The notes beneath the pieces were generated by a model. It searched no databases and was not told where the DNA came from. It saw only the letters and a list, made by a program, of their open reading frames with translations. Shown here piece after piece: positions 21,813-29,307 of a stretch of 29,513 nt of DNA. Both the position numbers and the translations under genes were made by a program. Positions within the stretch are counted from its first letter, which is position 1; every line of letters begins with the position of its first letter. This DNA is from Pseudomonadota bacterium (GTDB lineage Bacteria; Desulfobacterota; JADFVX01): assembly GCA_015222755.1 (NCBI GenBank), contig JADFVX010000076.1, forward strand, positions 1 through 29,513, given 5' to 3'.

Positions 21813-22937
21813 CTAGGTCAGCAAAAGTTTGTTTCTCAATACAAGCATCTCAAAGGCTATAGAGATCTTTTGCGCAAGCTTTTGTATGCGTAACACCTCA
21901 TCTTTAAGTGAAAGTTGCCCTTCCTCGAGATAAATAGCACAGACAACTTTTTCTTTCATTATTATAGGTACAACAAGAACTAGAGGCGGGGGCTTTGTGT
22001 CGCCCATAGTTTTTAAAATAATGATATTTCCAGGTGTATTAAGGGGAGGGCCAAGGTAATATTTCTTTTCGTCGACAACTGTACTGAATACTGAAGGTTC
22101 ATTCAAGGGCACCTTAAACTGTGATACATTGGCGATATGTTCATGGTCGGAAGTACCTGTCCAGCCTATTGCAAATTGGCCTTTAATTATAACAAAAAGG
22201 GTCTTTTTGAACTGTGGACCGAGATAATCGGTAATACATGCACTCATTTCATCTCTATTTTTTGAATCTGCCAGTTTTAGGTAGAGCTCATCTACAGAGT
22301 ATTCTTTTATAGCATTTTCCAATTCAAAATGTGGTTCGGGCCGGGAACTATCACTTACTGCTTCAGGGATTGCATCTTTATTGAAATCTATAAAGTCAGT
22401 CATCTCAGGAATTGATGACTTTTCCTTAGTCTTAGAGGGTTCTGCTCCTTTCCCCCCATTTTGTCCCTTCTCGCCGCGTTCCATCATATGGATGTAGCGC
22501 ACATCCCTCGGGATATCGTAATATCTCTCCATTGCGAGTATCAGGTCGATTTCAGGAGCTATGACTGTCTTGATAGCCTTGCTTGTTATGAAACGGAGTT
22601 CATCAAAACTGTTCAGGTTTGAAGGGTCTGCTGTTACTATGGTAAGCCCTGACTTGTCAACACTAATGGGTACCACCTTGTATTTTTCAACTACATTTTT
22701 TGATAGTATGCTTATTGTGCTCTCGGGAATTGCCATCAGGTCATCCCTGCTGACAGAGGGAACACCAAGCTTTTTACTCAGAGTATTGGCTATAGTCTGT
22801 TCGTCAACAAAGTTCAACTCGACCAGGTTTGTTCCGAGTTTCCCTCCAAACATAACCTGTGTCTTTAAGGCCTCTTCAAGTTGATCGCTTGTTATCACAT
22901 TACTTTGGACCAACATCTCCCCTAACCTGAGCACCAT
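21813..22937 (-). CDS. MshEN-domain (c-di-GMP-binding type) protein with GAF-like C-terminus
   Basis: 374 residues with no ATPase. The N-terminus (about 1-140) is a GspE/PilB N-terminal (MshEN) domain. The motif that in MshE binds c-di-GMP is present: RLG (4-6), LV (9-10), L20, L24 and Gln27, with the Arg-to-Gln spacing of 23. A second half-motif starts LGTNLVELNFV at 34. One consensus Gly (position 13) is Asn. A charged linker (about 150-205) leads to a GAF-like domain (about 210-374; KKTLFVIIKGQ, LVVPIIMKEKVVCAIYLEEG). It probably senses c-di-GMP or acts as a regulator for pilus or secretion machinery. AGGGGA before the ATG. Convergent with the ComEA-like gene, 26 bases apart. Confidence 0.82.
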   Translation of the reverse strand: MVLRLGEMLVQSNVITSDQLEEALKTQVMFGGKLGTNLVELNFVDEQTIANTLSKKLGVPSVSRDDLMAIPESTISILSKNVVEKYKVVPISVDKSGLTIVTADPSNLNSFDELRFITSKAIKTVIAPEIDLILAMERYYDIPRDVRYIHMMERGEKGQNGGKGAEPSKTKEKSSIPEMTDFIDFNKDAIPEAVSDSSRPEPHFELENAIKEYSVDELYLKLADSKNRDEMSACITDYLGPQFKKTLFVIIKGQFAIGWTGTSDHEHIANVSQFKVPLNEPSVFSTVVDEKKYYLGPPLNTPGNIIILKTMGDTKPPPLVLVVPIIMKEKVVCAIYLEEGQLSLKDEVLRIQKLAQKISIAFEMLVLRNKLLLT

Positions 22938-22991
22938 AAATATCCCCTGAGTTTCATATTTTTGCAGTTTGTGTTATAAAATGCACTGATC

Positions 22992-23020
22992 TTGACTTAC
23001 TTGCCGATTAAATCTATCAT
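22992..23020 (+). promoter_or_regulatory. Candidate promoter for murJ-ogt
   Basis: TTGACT, 17 bases, TATCAT, about 108 bases before the murJ ATG. Followed at once by a palindrome. Confidence 0.55.
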
Positions 23021-23027
23021 TTTCGAC

Positions 23028-23048
23028 GAATAATATATCATATTATTC
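23028..23048. repeat. 21-bp perfect palindrome
   Basis: GAATAATAT-ATC-ATATTATTC, starting 8 bases after the -10 box, so it would lie at the start of the transcript. This is a classic operator position; the bound protein is unknown. Its very high AT content could also make it chance. Confidence 0.5.
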
Positions 23049-23128
23049 CAATTTACAATGTTTATTAAGTATATAACCGACCCCTTTATATAAAGCTCTG
23101 GGAAGGGTAATGATTCCCAGTTGAAGAT

Positions 23129-24706
23129 ATGTCTGAAAACAGAAAAATTATTAGTAGTGCAGGGCTTGTAGGCAGTTTTACCACACTTAGCCGCATCTTT
23201 GGTCTTGTCCGGGATATGGTGATAGCCCGTTTTTTCGGTGCTTCTATGGCTACAGACGCCTTCTTTGTCGCCTTCCGTATTCCTAACATCTTGCGCCGAC
23301 TCTTTGCAGAAGGGGCCCTTACCGTCTCCTTTATCCCTGTATTGAAGGAGGCGCAGGTCAAGGAGGGGCATGCCGAGGCGAAGCGCATAAGCGACATCGT
23401 TTTCACCTTCCTCACTATAATACTTGCCTTTGTTGTCATCACCGGGATCCTCCTCGCACCAATTATAGTCAAACTTATAGCCCCGGGATTTACATCGCCC
23501 GACAAGTACGAGCTTACCGTCTATCTTACAAGGATCATATTCCCCTACATCTTCCTCATCTGCATTGTCGCATTTGCCATGGGGGTATTGAATTCTGTTG
23601 GCAGGTTTGCAGCGCCTGCAGCGGCCCCTGTGCTGCTTAATATCTCCATAATATTTTCGGCCATTGCTTTGTCACCTCTTTTTGACCAGCCCGTTGTAGC
23701 TCTTTCAGTAGGTGTTCTGGCAGGCGGTGTCTTGCAGGTCTTACTTCAGATCCCTTCCATGAAAAAGGAGGGTTATCTGCCGTCCATAAGTTTTGACTTC
23801 AAGCACCCCGCCTTGAAGAAGCTGTTGCTCTTAATGGCACCTGCTCTATTCGGGATAGCTGTATACCAGCTGAATATTTTTGTATCCACCATTATAGCCT
23901 CATTCCTGCCGGAAGGGAGTGTCTCCTATCTCTACTATGCCGACCGCTTTTTTCAATTGCCACTTGGTATATTTGTAATTTCACTGGCTACGGCCATATT
24001 GCCTACCATGTCGGACCAGGTCGCATCAAACAGACTTGAGGATATGCGCGATTCTCTGGCTTTTTCCATAAAGGTCATATTCTTCGTGACCCTTCCTGCC
24101 GCAGCTGGTCTTTATGCCGTAAGCATACCTGTATTCAGCCTCTTCTTTCAGCGGGGCGAGTTTGACTATTCCACGACCGTCAAGACTGCACAGGCACTGC
24201 AGTTCTATGCTGTCGGTTTGTGGGCTATAGGCGGGGTGAAGATAATAGTCCCGGCTTTTTATGCCATGCAGGACATGAAGACACCCGTCAAGGCGGCCTT
24301 TTTTGCCTTTATAGCCAACATCGTTCTCTCTCTTCTTCTCATGGGGCCTTTGCAGCACGGTGGCCTTGCCCTGGCAACCTCTTTGTCGTCCCTCCTGAAC
24401 TTCGTATTGCTTCTGCTAATAATACGTAAACGGGTCGGTGCAATTGTAGACAGATCGCTTGTACTGTCCTTTATGCGATCCTTGATTGCATCTGTAATTG
24501 TTGCTGTAATAGCAGGTTTTATATGCAGTATGGGTAATTGGGAAGTGGATGGTATGACAATAGATAAGGTGGCTGTTCTCTCTGCCGCTATTGGGGCAGG
24601 GATGCTAAGCTATTTTCTCTTTTCCTTTCTTTTCCGCAGTGAGGAGATGACCTATATCCTGAATGTAATAAAGACGAAGGTGAGAGGCAGGCTTGCCAAG
24701 GATTAG
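23129..24706 (+). CDS. murJ: Lipid II flippase MurJ
   Basis: 525 residues, polytopic with about 14 hydrophobic helices. The opening ISSAGLVGSFTTLSRIFGLVRD, followed by FRIPNILRRLFAEGALTVSFIPV (each quoted in part by family), is diagnostic of MurJ/MviN: SRIFGLVRD, FRIPNILRR and FAEGAL are all visible. The protein flips lipid II across the inner membrane for peptidoglycan synthesis and is normally essential. The ATG has only a weak GAAG upstream, and a GGGAA/TTCCC hairpin lies about 12-30 bases before it, which could affect translation. Its 3' end overlaps the ogt gene by 14 bases. Confidence 0.96.
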   Translation: MSENRKIISSAGLVGSFTTLSRIFGLVRDMVIARFFGASMATDAFFVAFRIPNILRRLFAEGALTVSFIPVLKEAQVKEGHAEAKRISDIVFTFLTIILAFVVITGILLAPIIVKLIAPGFTSPDKYELTVYLTRIIFPYIFLICIVAFAMGVLNSVGRFAAPAAAPVLLNISIIFSAIALSPLFDQPVVALSVGVLAGGVLQVLLQIPSMKKEGYLPSISFDFKHPALKKLLLLMAPALFGIAVYQLNIFVSTIIASFLPEGSVSYLYYADRFFQLPLGIFVISLATAILPTMSDQVASNRLEDMRDSLAFSIKVIFFVTLPAAAGLYAVSIPVFSLFFQRGEFDYSTTVKTAQALQFYAVGLWAIGGVKIIVPAFYAMQDMKTPVKAAFFAFIANIVLSLLLMGPLQHGGLALATSLSSLLNFVLLLLIIRKRVGAIVDRSLVLSFMRSLIASVIVAVIAGFICSMGNWEVDGMTIDKVAVLSAAIGAGMLSYFLFSFLFRSEEMTYILNVIKTKVRGRLAKD

Positions 24707-25205
24707 TTTTTCGACAAAGGACGGCCTTGGAGAGCTGTCCTTTAATGCCAAAGGCGTAAGTTCAGTCGAACTGCCGGAAGTGGGGCGCTTGCCTGGCGAT
24801 GAAAAGATCGACCATCTGCCGGGGATGGAAAATGCTGCTTTGGCGGCAGAACTTTTGAGGCAATATTTTAAGGGGGAGCCAGTTTATTTTGATGATGTCA
24901 AGGTTGACCTCTCAGGGCATTCTCCTTTTTTTAATGAGGTATGCGAGCAGGTCAGGTCTATTCCTGTGGGACAGGTTATGAGCTATGCTAAGGTGGCCTC
25001 GCTGATTGGAAAAAGGGGTAGCGCAAGGGCAGTGGGGCGTGTAATGGCAAATAACCCTGTGCCTATTATTGTGCCCTGTCACCGCGTGGTTGCAGCCGAT
25101 GGCAGGCTGACGGGTTATTCAGCTGCTGGGGGCTTGGAGACAAAGGCGGCGCTTTTGAGTATGGAGGGTGTGGAGTTAAGGGAAGAGGGCAGGGTGGTGC
25201 TGTAA
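24693..25205 (+). CDS. ogt: Methylated-DNA-protein cysteine methyltransferase
   Basis: 170 residues. The enzyme repairs O6-methylguanine by moving the methyl group to its own active-site cysteine, Cys129 in VPCHRVV. The DNA-binding helix-turn-helix region (VASLIGKRGSARAVGRVMANNP) with the arginine finger ARAVG precedes it, and GYSAAGGLETK follows, one residue longer than the usual loop. The N-terminal ~70 residues match the Ogt-type ribonuclease-H-like domain. TTG start at 24693, supported by GAGAGG 5 bases upstream; it overlaps the murJ end, which implies translational coupling. Confidence 0.93.
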   Translation: MPRISFSTKDGLGELSFNAKGVSSVELPEVGRLPGDEKIDHLPGMENAALAAELLRQYFKGEPVYFDDVKVDLSGHSPFFNEVCEQVRSIPVGQVMSYAKVASLIGKRGSARAVGRVMANNPVPIIVPCHRVVAADGRLTGYSAAGGLETKAALLSMEGVELREEGRVVL

Positions 25206-25291
25206 TATTTATATTTAATTCAACTACACTCCTGCTATCAAACGAATTTTATGTTGGGATGATTTGAGGGTTTTGTTTTGAAAGTGAAGAC

Positions 25292-25981
25292 CTAACCTAT
25301 CCATATCCCTTCAAGACGGACACGCATTCCATCACCCCTTTTAGCCAAGACATTAACCAAGCCCGAATGTCTCGACTGCAGCATGCAGTACCTTGGCAGG
25401 AAGTAGTAACGCCTTCCCACTTGAATCTTTTCCCTTGAATGTCGAACGACACCCTCATAGGCGGTGGGTGTATAGTCCCCGATGTTGATCCCCTTCTCCC
25501 TTGCCGGAATCGGCCCCACTATGCACCAGACGATGGTTCCGTTGAAGTAGTCAGGCTCTTCCATAACTACGCCGCAGTGGGTTACCGGACAGCCCGTCGA
25601 TGTGGGACGTCCAAAGAGGATATCACCCTTTTTGATTCCCAGCTTCTCCACATTTGCCGGATTAAATGGCAAGATTGTTTCCCTCGGCCCGGGGTCGCCG
25701 GGAATCCTATCCAGTATGAGGTCATATGGCCTGTCCAGGATATCCATCCAGGTAATGTCCTCTTCCCTCAGCTCCGGTGCCTCAGGGACCACCTTCCCCT
25801 CCCCTATAAATATACATCTCTTCAGGGCATCAGGTTCCTCCATCAGGAGTTCAGCGAATTCCTCGCAGGTGGGAAATCCACACTGGCCGCAGTTCTTGTC
25901 CGGGAGTCTTTCTGTCAGCTCTGTTAGATCTTCGCCTCCCTCCTTGCGCAGGTCTTCTATTATCTCTCTTATATCCTTCAC
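25292..25981 (-). CDS. [4Fe-4S] protein of unknown function (CoFeSP/Rnf-type cluster motif)
   Basis: 229 residues. A four-cysteine site, Cys31, Cys34, Cys39 and Cys56 (NCGQCGFPTCEEFA then C), matches the cluster domain of the corrinoid Fe-S protein and RnfB. The remaining ~170 residues form an unrecognised domain with KLGIKKGDILFGRP, further conserved-looking cysteines (CPVTHC, WCIVG, YCML) and a C-terminus GMRVRLEGIWIG. There is no signal peptide or membrane helix, so it is cytoplasmic. GTG start, overlapping the GTPase stop codon by one base (TAGTG), with GGGGAGA upstream: tight coupling. The cassette context suggests electron supply or cofactor transfer for a metalloenzyme. The exact job is unknown. 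Confidence 0.8.
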   Translation of the reverse strand: MKDIREIIEDLRKEGGEDLTELTERLPDKNCGQCGFPTCEEFAELLMEEPDALKRCIFIGEGKVVPEAPELREEDITWMDILDRPYDLILDRIPGDPGPRETILPFNPANVEKLGIKKGDILFGRPTSTGCPVTHCGVVMEEPDYFNGTIVWCIVGPIPAREKGINIGDYTPTAYEGVVRHSREKIQVGRRYYFLPRYCMLQSRHSGLVNVLAKRGDGMRVRLEGIWIG

Positions 25982-26679
25982 TACTCTCCCCTATAGAAGA
26001 GGTCAGAGTCCAGGCTTCTCACGACCCCGAAGTGTTTATCCCAACCGAGCTCCTTCTTGCCTACGCAGATGGTACATACACCCATTGGCGGGTTCCCTCT
26101 GAGCACAAAGGGGCTCTTCAGTTCATCGGCATTCTCCATCCTCCTGACAAGGTTATCTATGTTGATTCCGTGCAGGGCGTCCGTCTCTATAATGGCCACC
26201 TTTGATGACTCCATGATGTTTGCCCTGAAGACCTCCTTCTCGGCCTGGGACACCAGATCTATCTTTGTAACCACAGCCAGATCGGCAAGTGAAAGCATGG
26301 CCCCTATCTTCCTTGGGAGGTTCATACCGCTGGTAGCCTCAAGGACGACAATGCCCAGAGAGTTCTCTATATAGGGAGCGCACCTGAGGCACAGACCTGC
26401 GGTTTCAACGATGAGCATCTCTATCTTTTTCTCTTCCGCCCACTTTATGGCATCGCCGAGGACCACTACGCTACAGTGGTCGGGACAGAGATCGCCGGAA
26501 TAGACCTTCTTCGTCGGTATCCCGAAGGCCTCCTTGAAAATTTCATCCTCATCGGCATACTGCACGTCTATTTTCAGATAGCCCAGACTATAGCCCTTCT
26601 CTAAAAGCTTTTTGGTGGCATGTTTTAGAACGGTCGTCTTCCCGCTCGTTGGCGGGCCTGCACATATGATAACCTTCAT
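25981..26679 (-). CDS. HypB/UreG-like P-loop GTPase with cysteine pairs
   Basis: 232 residues, a SIMIBI-class NTPase. Walker A is GPPTSGKTT (8-16), the DxxG-like switch reads VETAGLC (91-97) and the base-specificity motif is TKID (138-141), as in HypB and CooC relatives. Three cysteine pairs stand out: CPDHC (65-69), CLRC (97-100) immediately after the switch, and CTIC (202-205). HypB and UreG bind nickel through Cys/His near the switch, so a metal-insertion role is plausible. The metal and the target enzyme are unknown, and no hydrogenase or urease gene is present here. GGGGAG supports the ATG; 18 bases after the ABC gene and overlapping the Fe-S gene. Confidence 0.85.
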   Translation of the reverse strand: MKVIICAGPPTSGKTTVLKHATKKLLEKGYSLGYLKIDVQYADEDEIFKEAFGIPTKKVYSGDLCPDHCSVVVLGDAIKWAEEKKIEMLIVETAGLCLRCAPYIENSLGIVVLEATSGMNLPRKIGAMLSLADLAVVTKIDLVSQAEKEVFRANIMESSKVAIIETDALHGINIDNLVRRMENADELKSPFVLRGNPPMGVCTICVGKKELGWDKHFGVVRSLDSDLFYRGE

Positions 26680-26697
26680 CTCAAATCTCCCCGTTTA

Positions 26698-27501
26698 TCA
26701 CGAAAAATAACCTATCGCCCTTAGGTGGTATCTCAGTTCCTCCTCCTTCAAACTCTCCCCAGCCCTTATCCTGTCCCTGAAGTCAATCATGACGTCGTCC
26801 AGTTTCTTTATCTCCTTCGCCATCCGCTTCTCCTCCTCGCTGGTGACGATAAGCCTTTCCATAGACCCATTTCTCATGGCTATCCTGAAGTCGGAGAGGA
26901 GTATAATCCCCAGGTCATGGGTAACGAAGATGAATATCTTCTCATACTTCTTGAGCAGTTCCAGGGCCTTCGATCTGTTGATCCCGGCATTCTCTATCTC
27001 ATCGAGAAGGATTATAGGTGAGTTTCCTATTACAACGGCATCGGCTATCAGAAGGGCCCTTGTCTGCCCGCCGGAGAGCTCCGTCATTGCATTGTCGATG
27101 ATTATAGACTCTCCAGTCAGCTGATTTGCAAAGTCCAGGGTCTCTTCCACTATGGCCTTGCTTCCATCGCTTCGCCTTATCCTTGCGTGAATTTCTAAAA
27201 ACTTCTTAACAGGCAGGTCGGAGAGGAAGTTTGTGTGCTGGGTGATCAGTGCAATGGGGTTTTTTGATGCGTCTTCTGTGAACTCCTCCGGTGCCGTCTT
27301 GCCGTTTATGAGTACCTTCCTTCTGGATGGGGTGTTCTCGTTGGCAAAGAGTTCTATGTCGTTTATAAGGGCAGTCTTCCCTGAACCTGTAGGGCCGACG
27401 ATGCTTATTACGTCACCCATCTTTAGGGTCACCTCATTTACAGGCTCCTTCTGCTCCGCTTTTCCAAAGCCGCCGATTATCTTTATTTCCTTAACGCCCA
27501 T
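26698..27501 (-). CDS. Stand-alone ABC-type ATPase
   Basis: 267 residues, a single ABC domain without membrane helices. Walker A is GPTGSGKT (36-43), Q-loop THTNF-like region at 88-92 (ITQHTNF), signature LSGGQ (142-146), Walker B ILLDE (164-168) and H-loop His195 (FVTHD). The loop after Walker B (ENAGINRSKAL) is not transporter-like in detail. With no permease gene nearby, it more probably works as a soluble ATPase, as SufC does in Fe-S assembly or AtwA in methyl-CoM reductase activation. That comparison is by logic only. First gene of the three-gene cassette; GGGA upstream of the ATG. Confidence 0.85.
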   Translation of the reverse strand: MGVKEIKIIGGFGKAEQKEPVNEVTLKMGDVISIVGPTGSGKTALINDIELFANENTPSRRKVLINGKTAPEEFTEDASKNPIALITQHTNFLSDLPVKKFLEIHARIRRSDGSKAIVEETLDFANQLTGESIIIDNAMTELSGGQTRALLIADAVVIGNSPIILLDEIENAGINRSKALELLKKYEKIFIFVTHDLGIILLSDFRIAMRNGSMERLIVTSEEEKRMAKEIKKLDDVMIDFRDRIRAGESLKEEELRYHLRAIGYFS

Positions 27502-27530
27502 AACAAATCCCGTTTCCCTATACTATTAAA

Positions 27531-27551
27531 ACCATGTTAATAATCCATGGT
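27531..27551. repeat. Inverted repeat ACCATG/CATGGT upstream of the ABC ATPase gene
   Basis: 6-bp perfect arms, 9-base spacer, in the 99-bp gap before the cassette. Could be an operator; no clear promoter was found around it. Confidence 0.35.
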
Positions 27552-27600
27552 ATTCCCTCAAGATGCTCACCCTAGGCACCTTCCTTCATGGCCAACAGTA

Positions 27601-28065
27601 CTACTCTTTTGGAAGCTGACTCCCAAAAAGCTCCTTGGTCTTCTCCCTCTGCTCGTCTGTCAGGATCATCATTGACTGAACCTTTGTCTTGATCCTTTTA
27701 ATAGTAATTTTATGCAATAGTTCAGATATCTCCCTAGACTTTTCTCCTGCTTTTTGCATATCTATCTCATCGCTCTTTAGGAGCTCATCCAGTTCCAGCT
27801 TGGCCACTCTCAATTTAGCCCTGTCAACAATAAACTCCCTGTCACACTCACTCTTTATCTTCCCCAGTTTCTTTATCTGTTCATCAGATAGACCTAGTTT
27901 TTCAGCGTTCATTATGTATAGGTAGTTTTCCTGTGACAGTTCATCACACCTTGGCACCCTGCAGAACGTGCTACTGCCATATAGTAAGCGGTCATCTGCA
28001 TTGGCGGTGCCAAAAAGAAAAACCGTTGCAATAAGGTAAACTCCCATTATCCCTGTCTTGTACAT
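27601..28065 (-). CDS. Spy/CpxP-like periplasmic protein
   Basis: 154 residues with a signal peptide (cleavage near ANADD, about residue 23). The rest is all-helical and charged, with two LTxxQ-type motifs: LGLSDEQIKKL (about 56-66) and ILTDEQREKTKEL near the C-terminus. These mark the Spy/CpxP/ZraP superfamily of periplasmic chaperones and metal-stress sensors. Two cysteines near the mature N-terminus (CRVPRC) could bind metal or form a disulphide. Lies between a metal transporter gene and the ABC/GTPase/Fe-S cassette, supporting a metal-stress theme. GGGGGA before the ATG. Confidence 0.8.
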   Translation of the reverse strand: MYKTGIMGVYLIATVFLFGTANADDRLLYGSSTFCRVPRCDELSQENYLYIMNAEKLGLSDEQIKKLGKIKSECDREFIVDRAKLRVAKLELDELLKSDEIDMQKAGEKSREISELLHKITIKRIKTKVQSMMILTDEQREKTKELFGSQLPKE

Positions 28066-28123
28066 AGCTCTTTCCCCCTCATAATATGGCTGTCAAAATA
28101 ATCAGCCAACAACAGCCCTCTTT

Positions 28124-29287
28124 TTACTTCTCTTTAAGCTGACTCAATTTTTTTAAATCTGTTTTACTCACCTCAACTCCAGCATCTGAAAACAGATATT
28201 CAGGCCCTTTACCACTAAAGCTCTCTTTTATATATACGATATCAACCTTTTTATCAACAATCAATTCGGCAACCTTAATACCTTTCCCCTTTTCTGTTTT
28301 GAGGAAGGGGTTTTCAATTATCTCCTCATTAACGATAACATCGTCAGACAGCCTTTTATCCCAGAACGCTACAAAAGGCGCGCTGCCGAAGTGCGGGGAG
28401 ATATTCCCTTCCTTATTTGCAAGAGGGGCGGCATACCTTGTCAGCTCTTTTTTTATCGGTTCATAATGTATGCTGACCCTTTCGATGAAAGGAACGGCCT
28501 CTTTTACTGCCTCCTCTATCGAATCTGCAACCTTATGGGCCTCTTTAAGCCTTGTTGAAGAAAGCCTGATGTCGGCATGAACAAATATGAAACTCCCCGA
28601 ATTCCTCGCATTCAACGCCCTTATCTCACTTACTTCTTCAAAACCAGCCACCGTATCCCTGATGCTTTTCAAGGTCTCTTTATCCACCGATGCGTCAAGC
28701 AGGCTTTTTATAGAATCTCTAAGTATTTCAAAGCCCACCTTTAAAACGATAATGATTACTATCAAAGCTGATATCTTGTCGGCAAAAGGGAAATAAGGTG
28801 AAGCGGCAAGGCCACATATTACCACCCCTATTGAAATGATATCTGTTACCCAGTGCCGGGCATCGGCCAGCAGAGAGGGAGAATTCAACTCCTTTGCCTT
28901 CTTCCTCTCATACTGTGCAAAGAGCAATACCGGCACCATAAGAAACCCCAGGGTAACAATGGAACGACCTATGTTAACGACTTCCTTCGCCTCGGAGGTA
29001 AAGGCATCCTTTGCAACCTCATAGGCGATCAGGAAGATGAAGAGAGCGGAGATAACAGCGGCTATGTTCTCAACCTTGTAGAGCCCCCACGGGAATTGGG
29101 GAGATCTCACCCTTGATATCTTTATCCCGATCCAGACGGAGAGACTGCCGACTACATCGGTCAAACTGTGAAGGGCCTCCGACAGGACGGCTGTGCTTCC
29201 GGAGATCAGGGCCAACCATCCCTTGACAATTGTCAGGGCGACGTTTACAGCCACAGAATATAAGGCAACCCTTTTCCCGTTATCCAT
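28124..29287 (-). CDS. CDF metal transporter fused to a NifX-like domain
   Basis: 387 residues. Residues 1-~205 are the cation diffusion facilitator membrane domain (six helices) with the metal site HSLTD (His40, Asp44) in helix 2 and HWVTD in helix 5. A cytoplasmic CDF dimerisation domain follows (about 205-285). The last ~100 residues match the NifX/NafY/NifB-C (dinitrogenase iron-molybdenum cofactor) fold: APLANKEGNISPHFGSAPFV (in part SPHFGSAPF) to VDIVYIKESFSGKG. CDF proteins export Zn, Fe, Mn or similar ions by antiport with protons. The NifX domain may sense or hold a metal-sulphur species. Strong AAGGAG before the ATG; 20 bases after the OsmC-like gene. Confidence 0.9.
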   Translation of the reverse strand: MDNGKRVALYSVAVNVALTIVKGWLALISGSTAVLSEALHSLTDVVGSLSVWIGIKISRVRSPQFPWGLYKVENIAAVISALFIFLIAYEVAKDAFTSEAKEVVNIGRSIVTLGFLMVPVLLFAQYERKKAKELNSPSLLADARHWVTDIISIGVVICGLAASPYFPFADKISALIVIIIVLKVGFEILRDSIKSLLDASVDKETLKSIRDTVAGFEEVSEIRALNARNSGSFIFVHADIRLSSTRLKEAHKVADSIEEAVKEAVPFIERVSIHYEPIKKELTRYAAPLANKEGNISPHFGSAPFVAFWDKRLSDDVIVNEEIIENPFLKTEKGKGIKVAELIVDKKVDIVYIKESFSGKGPEYLFSDAGVEVSKTDLKKLSQLKEK

Positions 29288-29307
29288 TTAACTCCTTTCC
29301 CGGCCTC

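Noticed and set aside
25292..25981. Calling the Fe-S protein RnfB or the CoFeSP large subunit
   Set aside because: Only the N-terminal cluster motif matches; the rest and the length do not.
25981..26679. Naming the GTPase hypB or ureG
   Set aside because: Fold and switch are similar, but the cysteine layout differs and no hydrogenase or urease gene is near.
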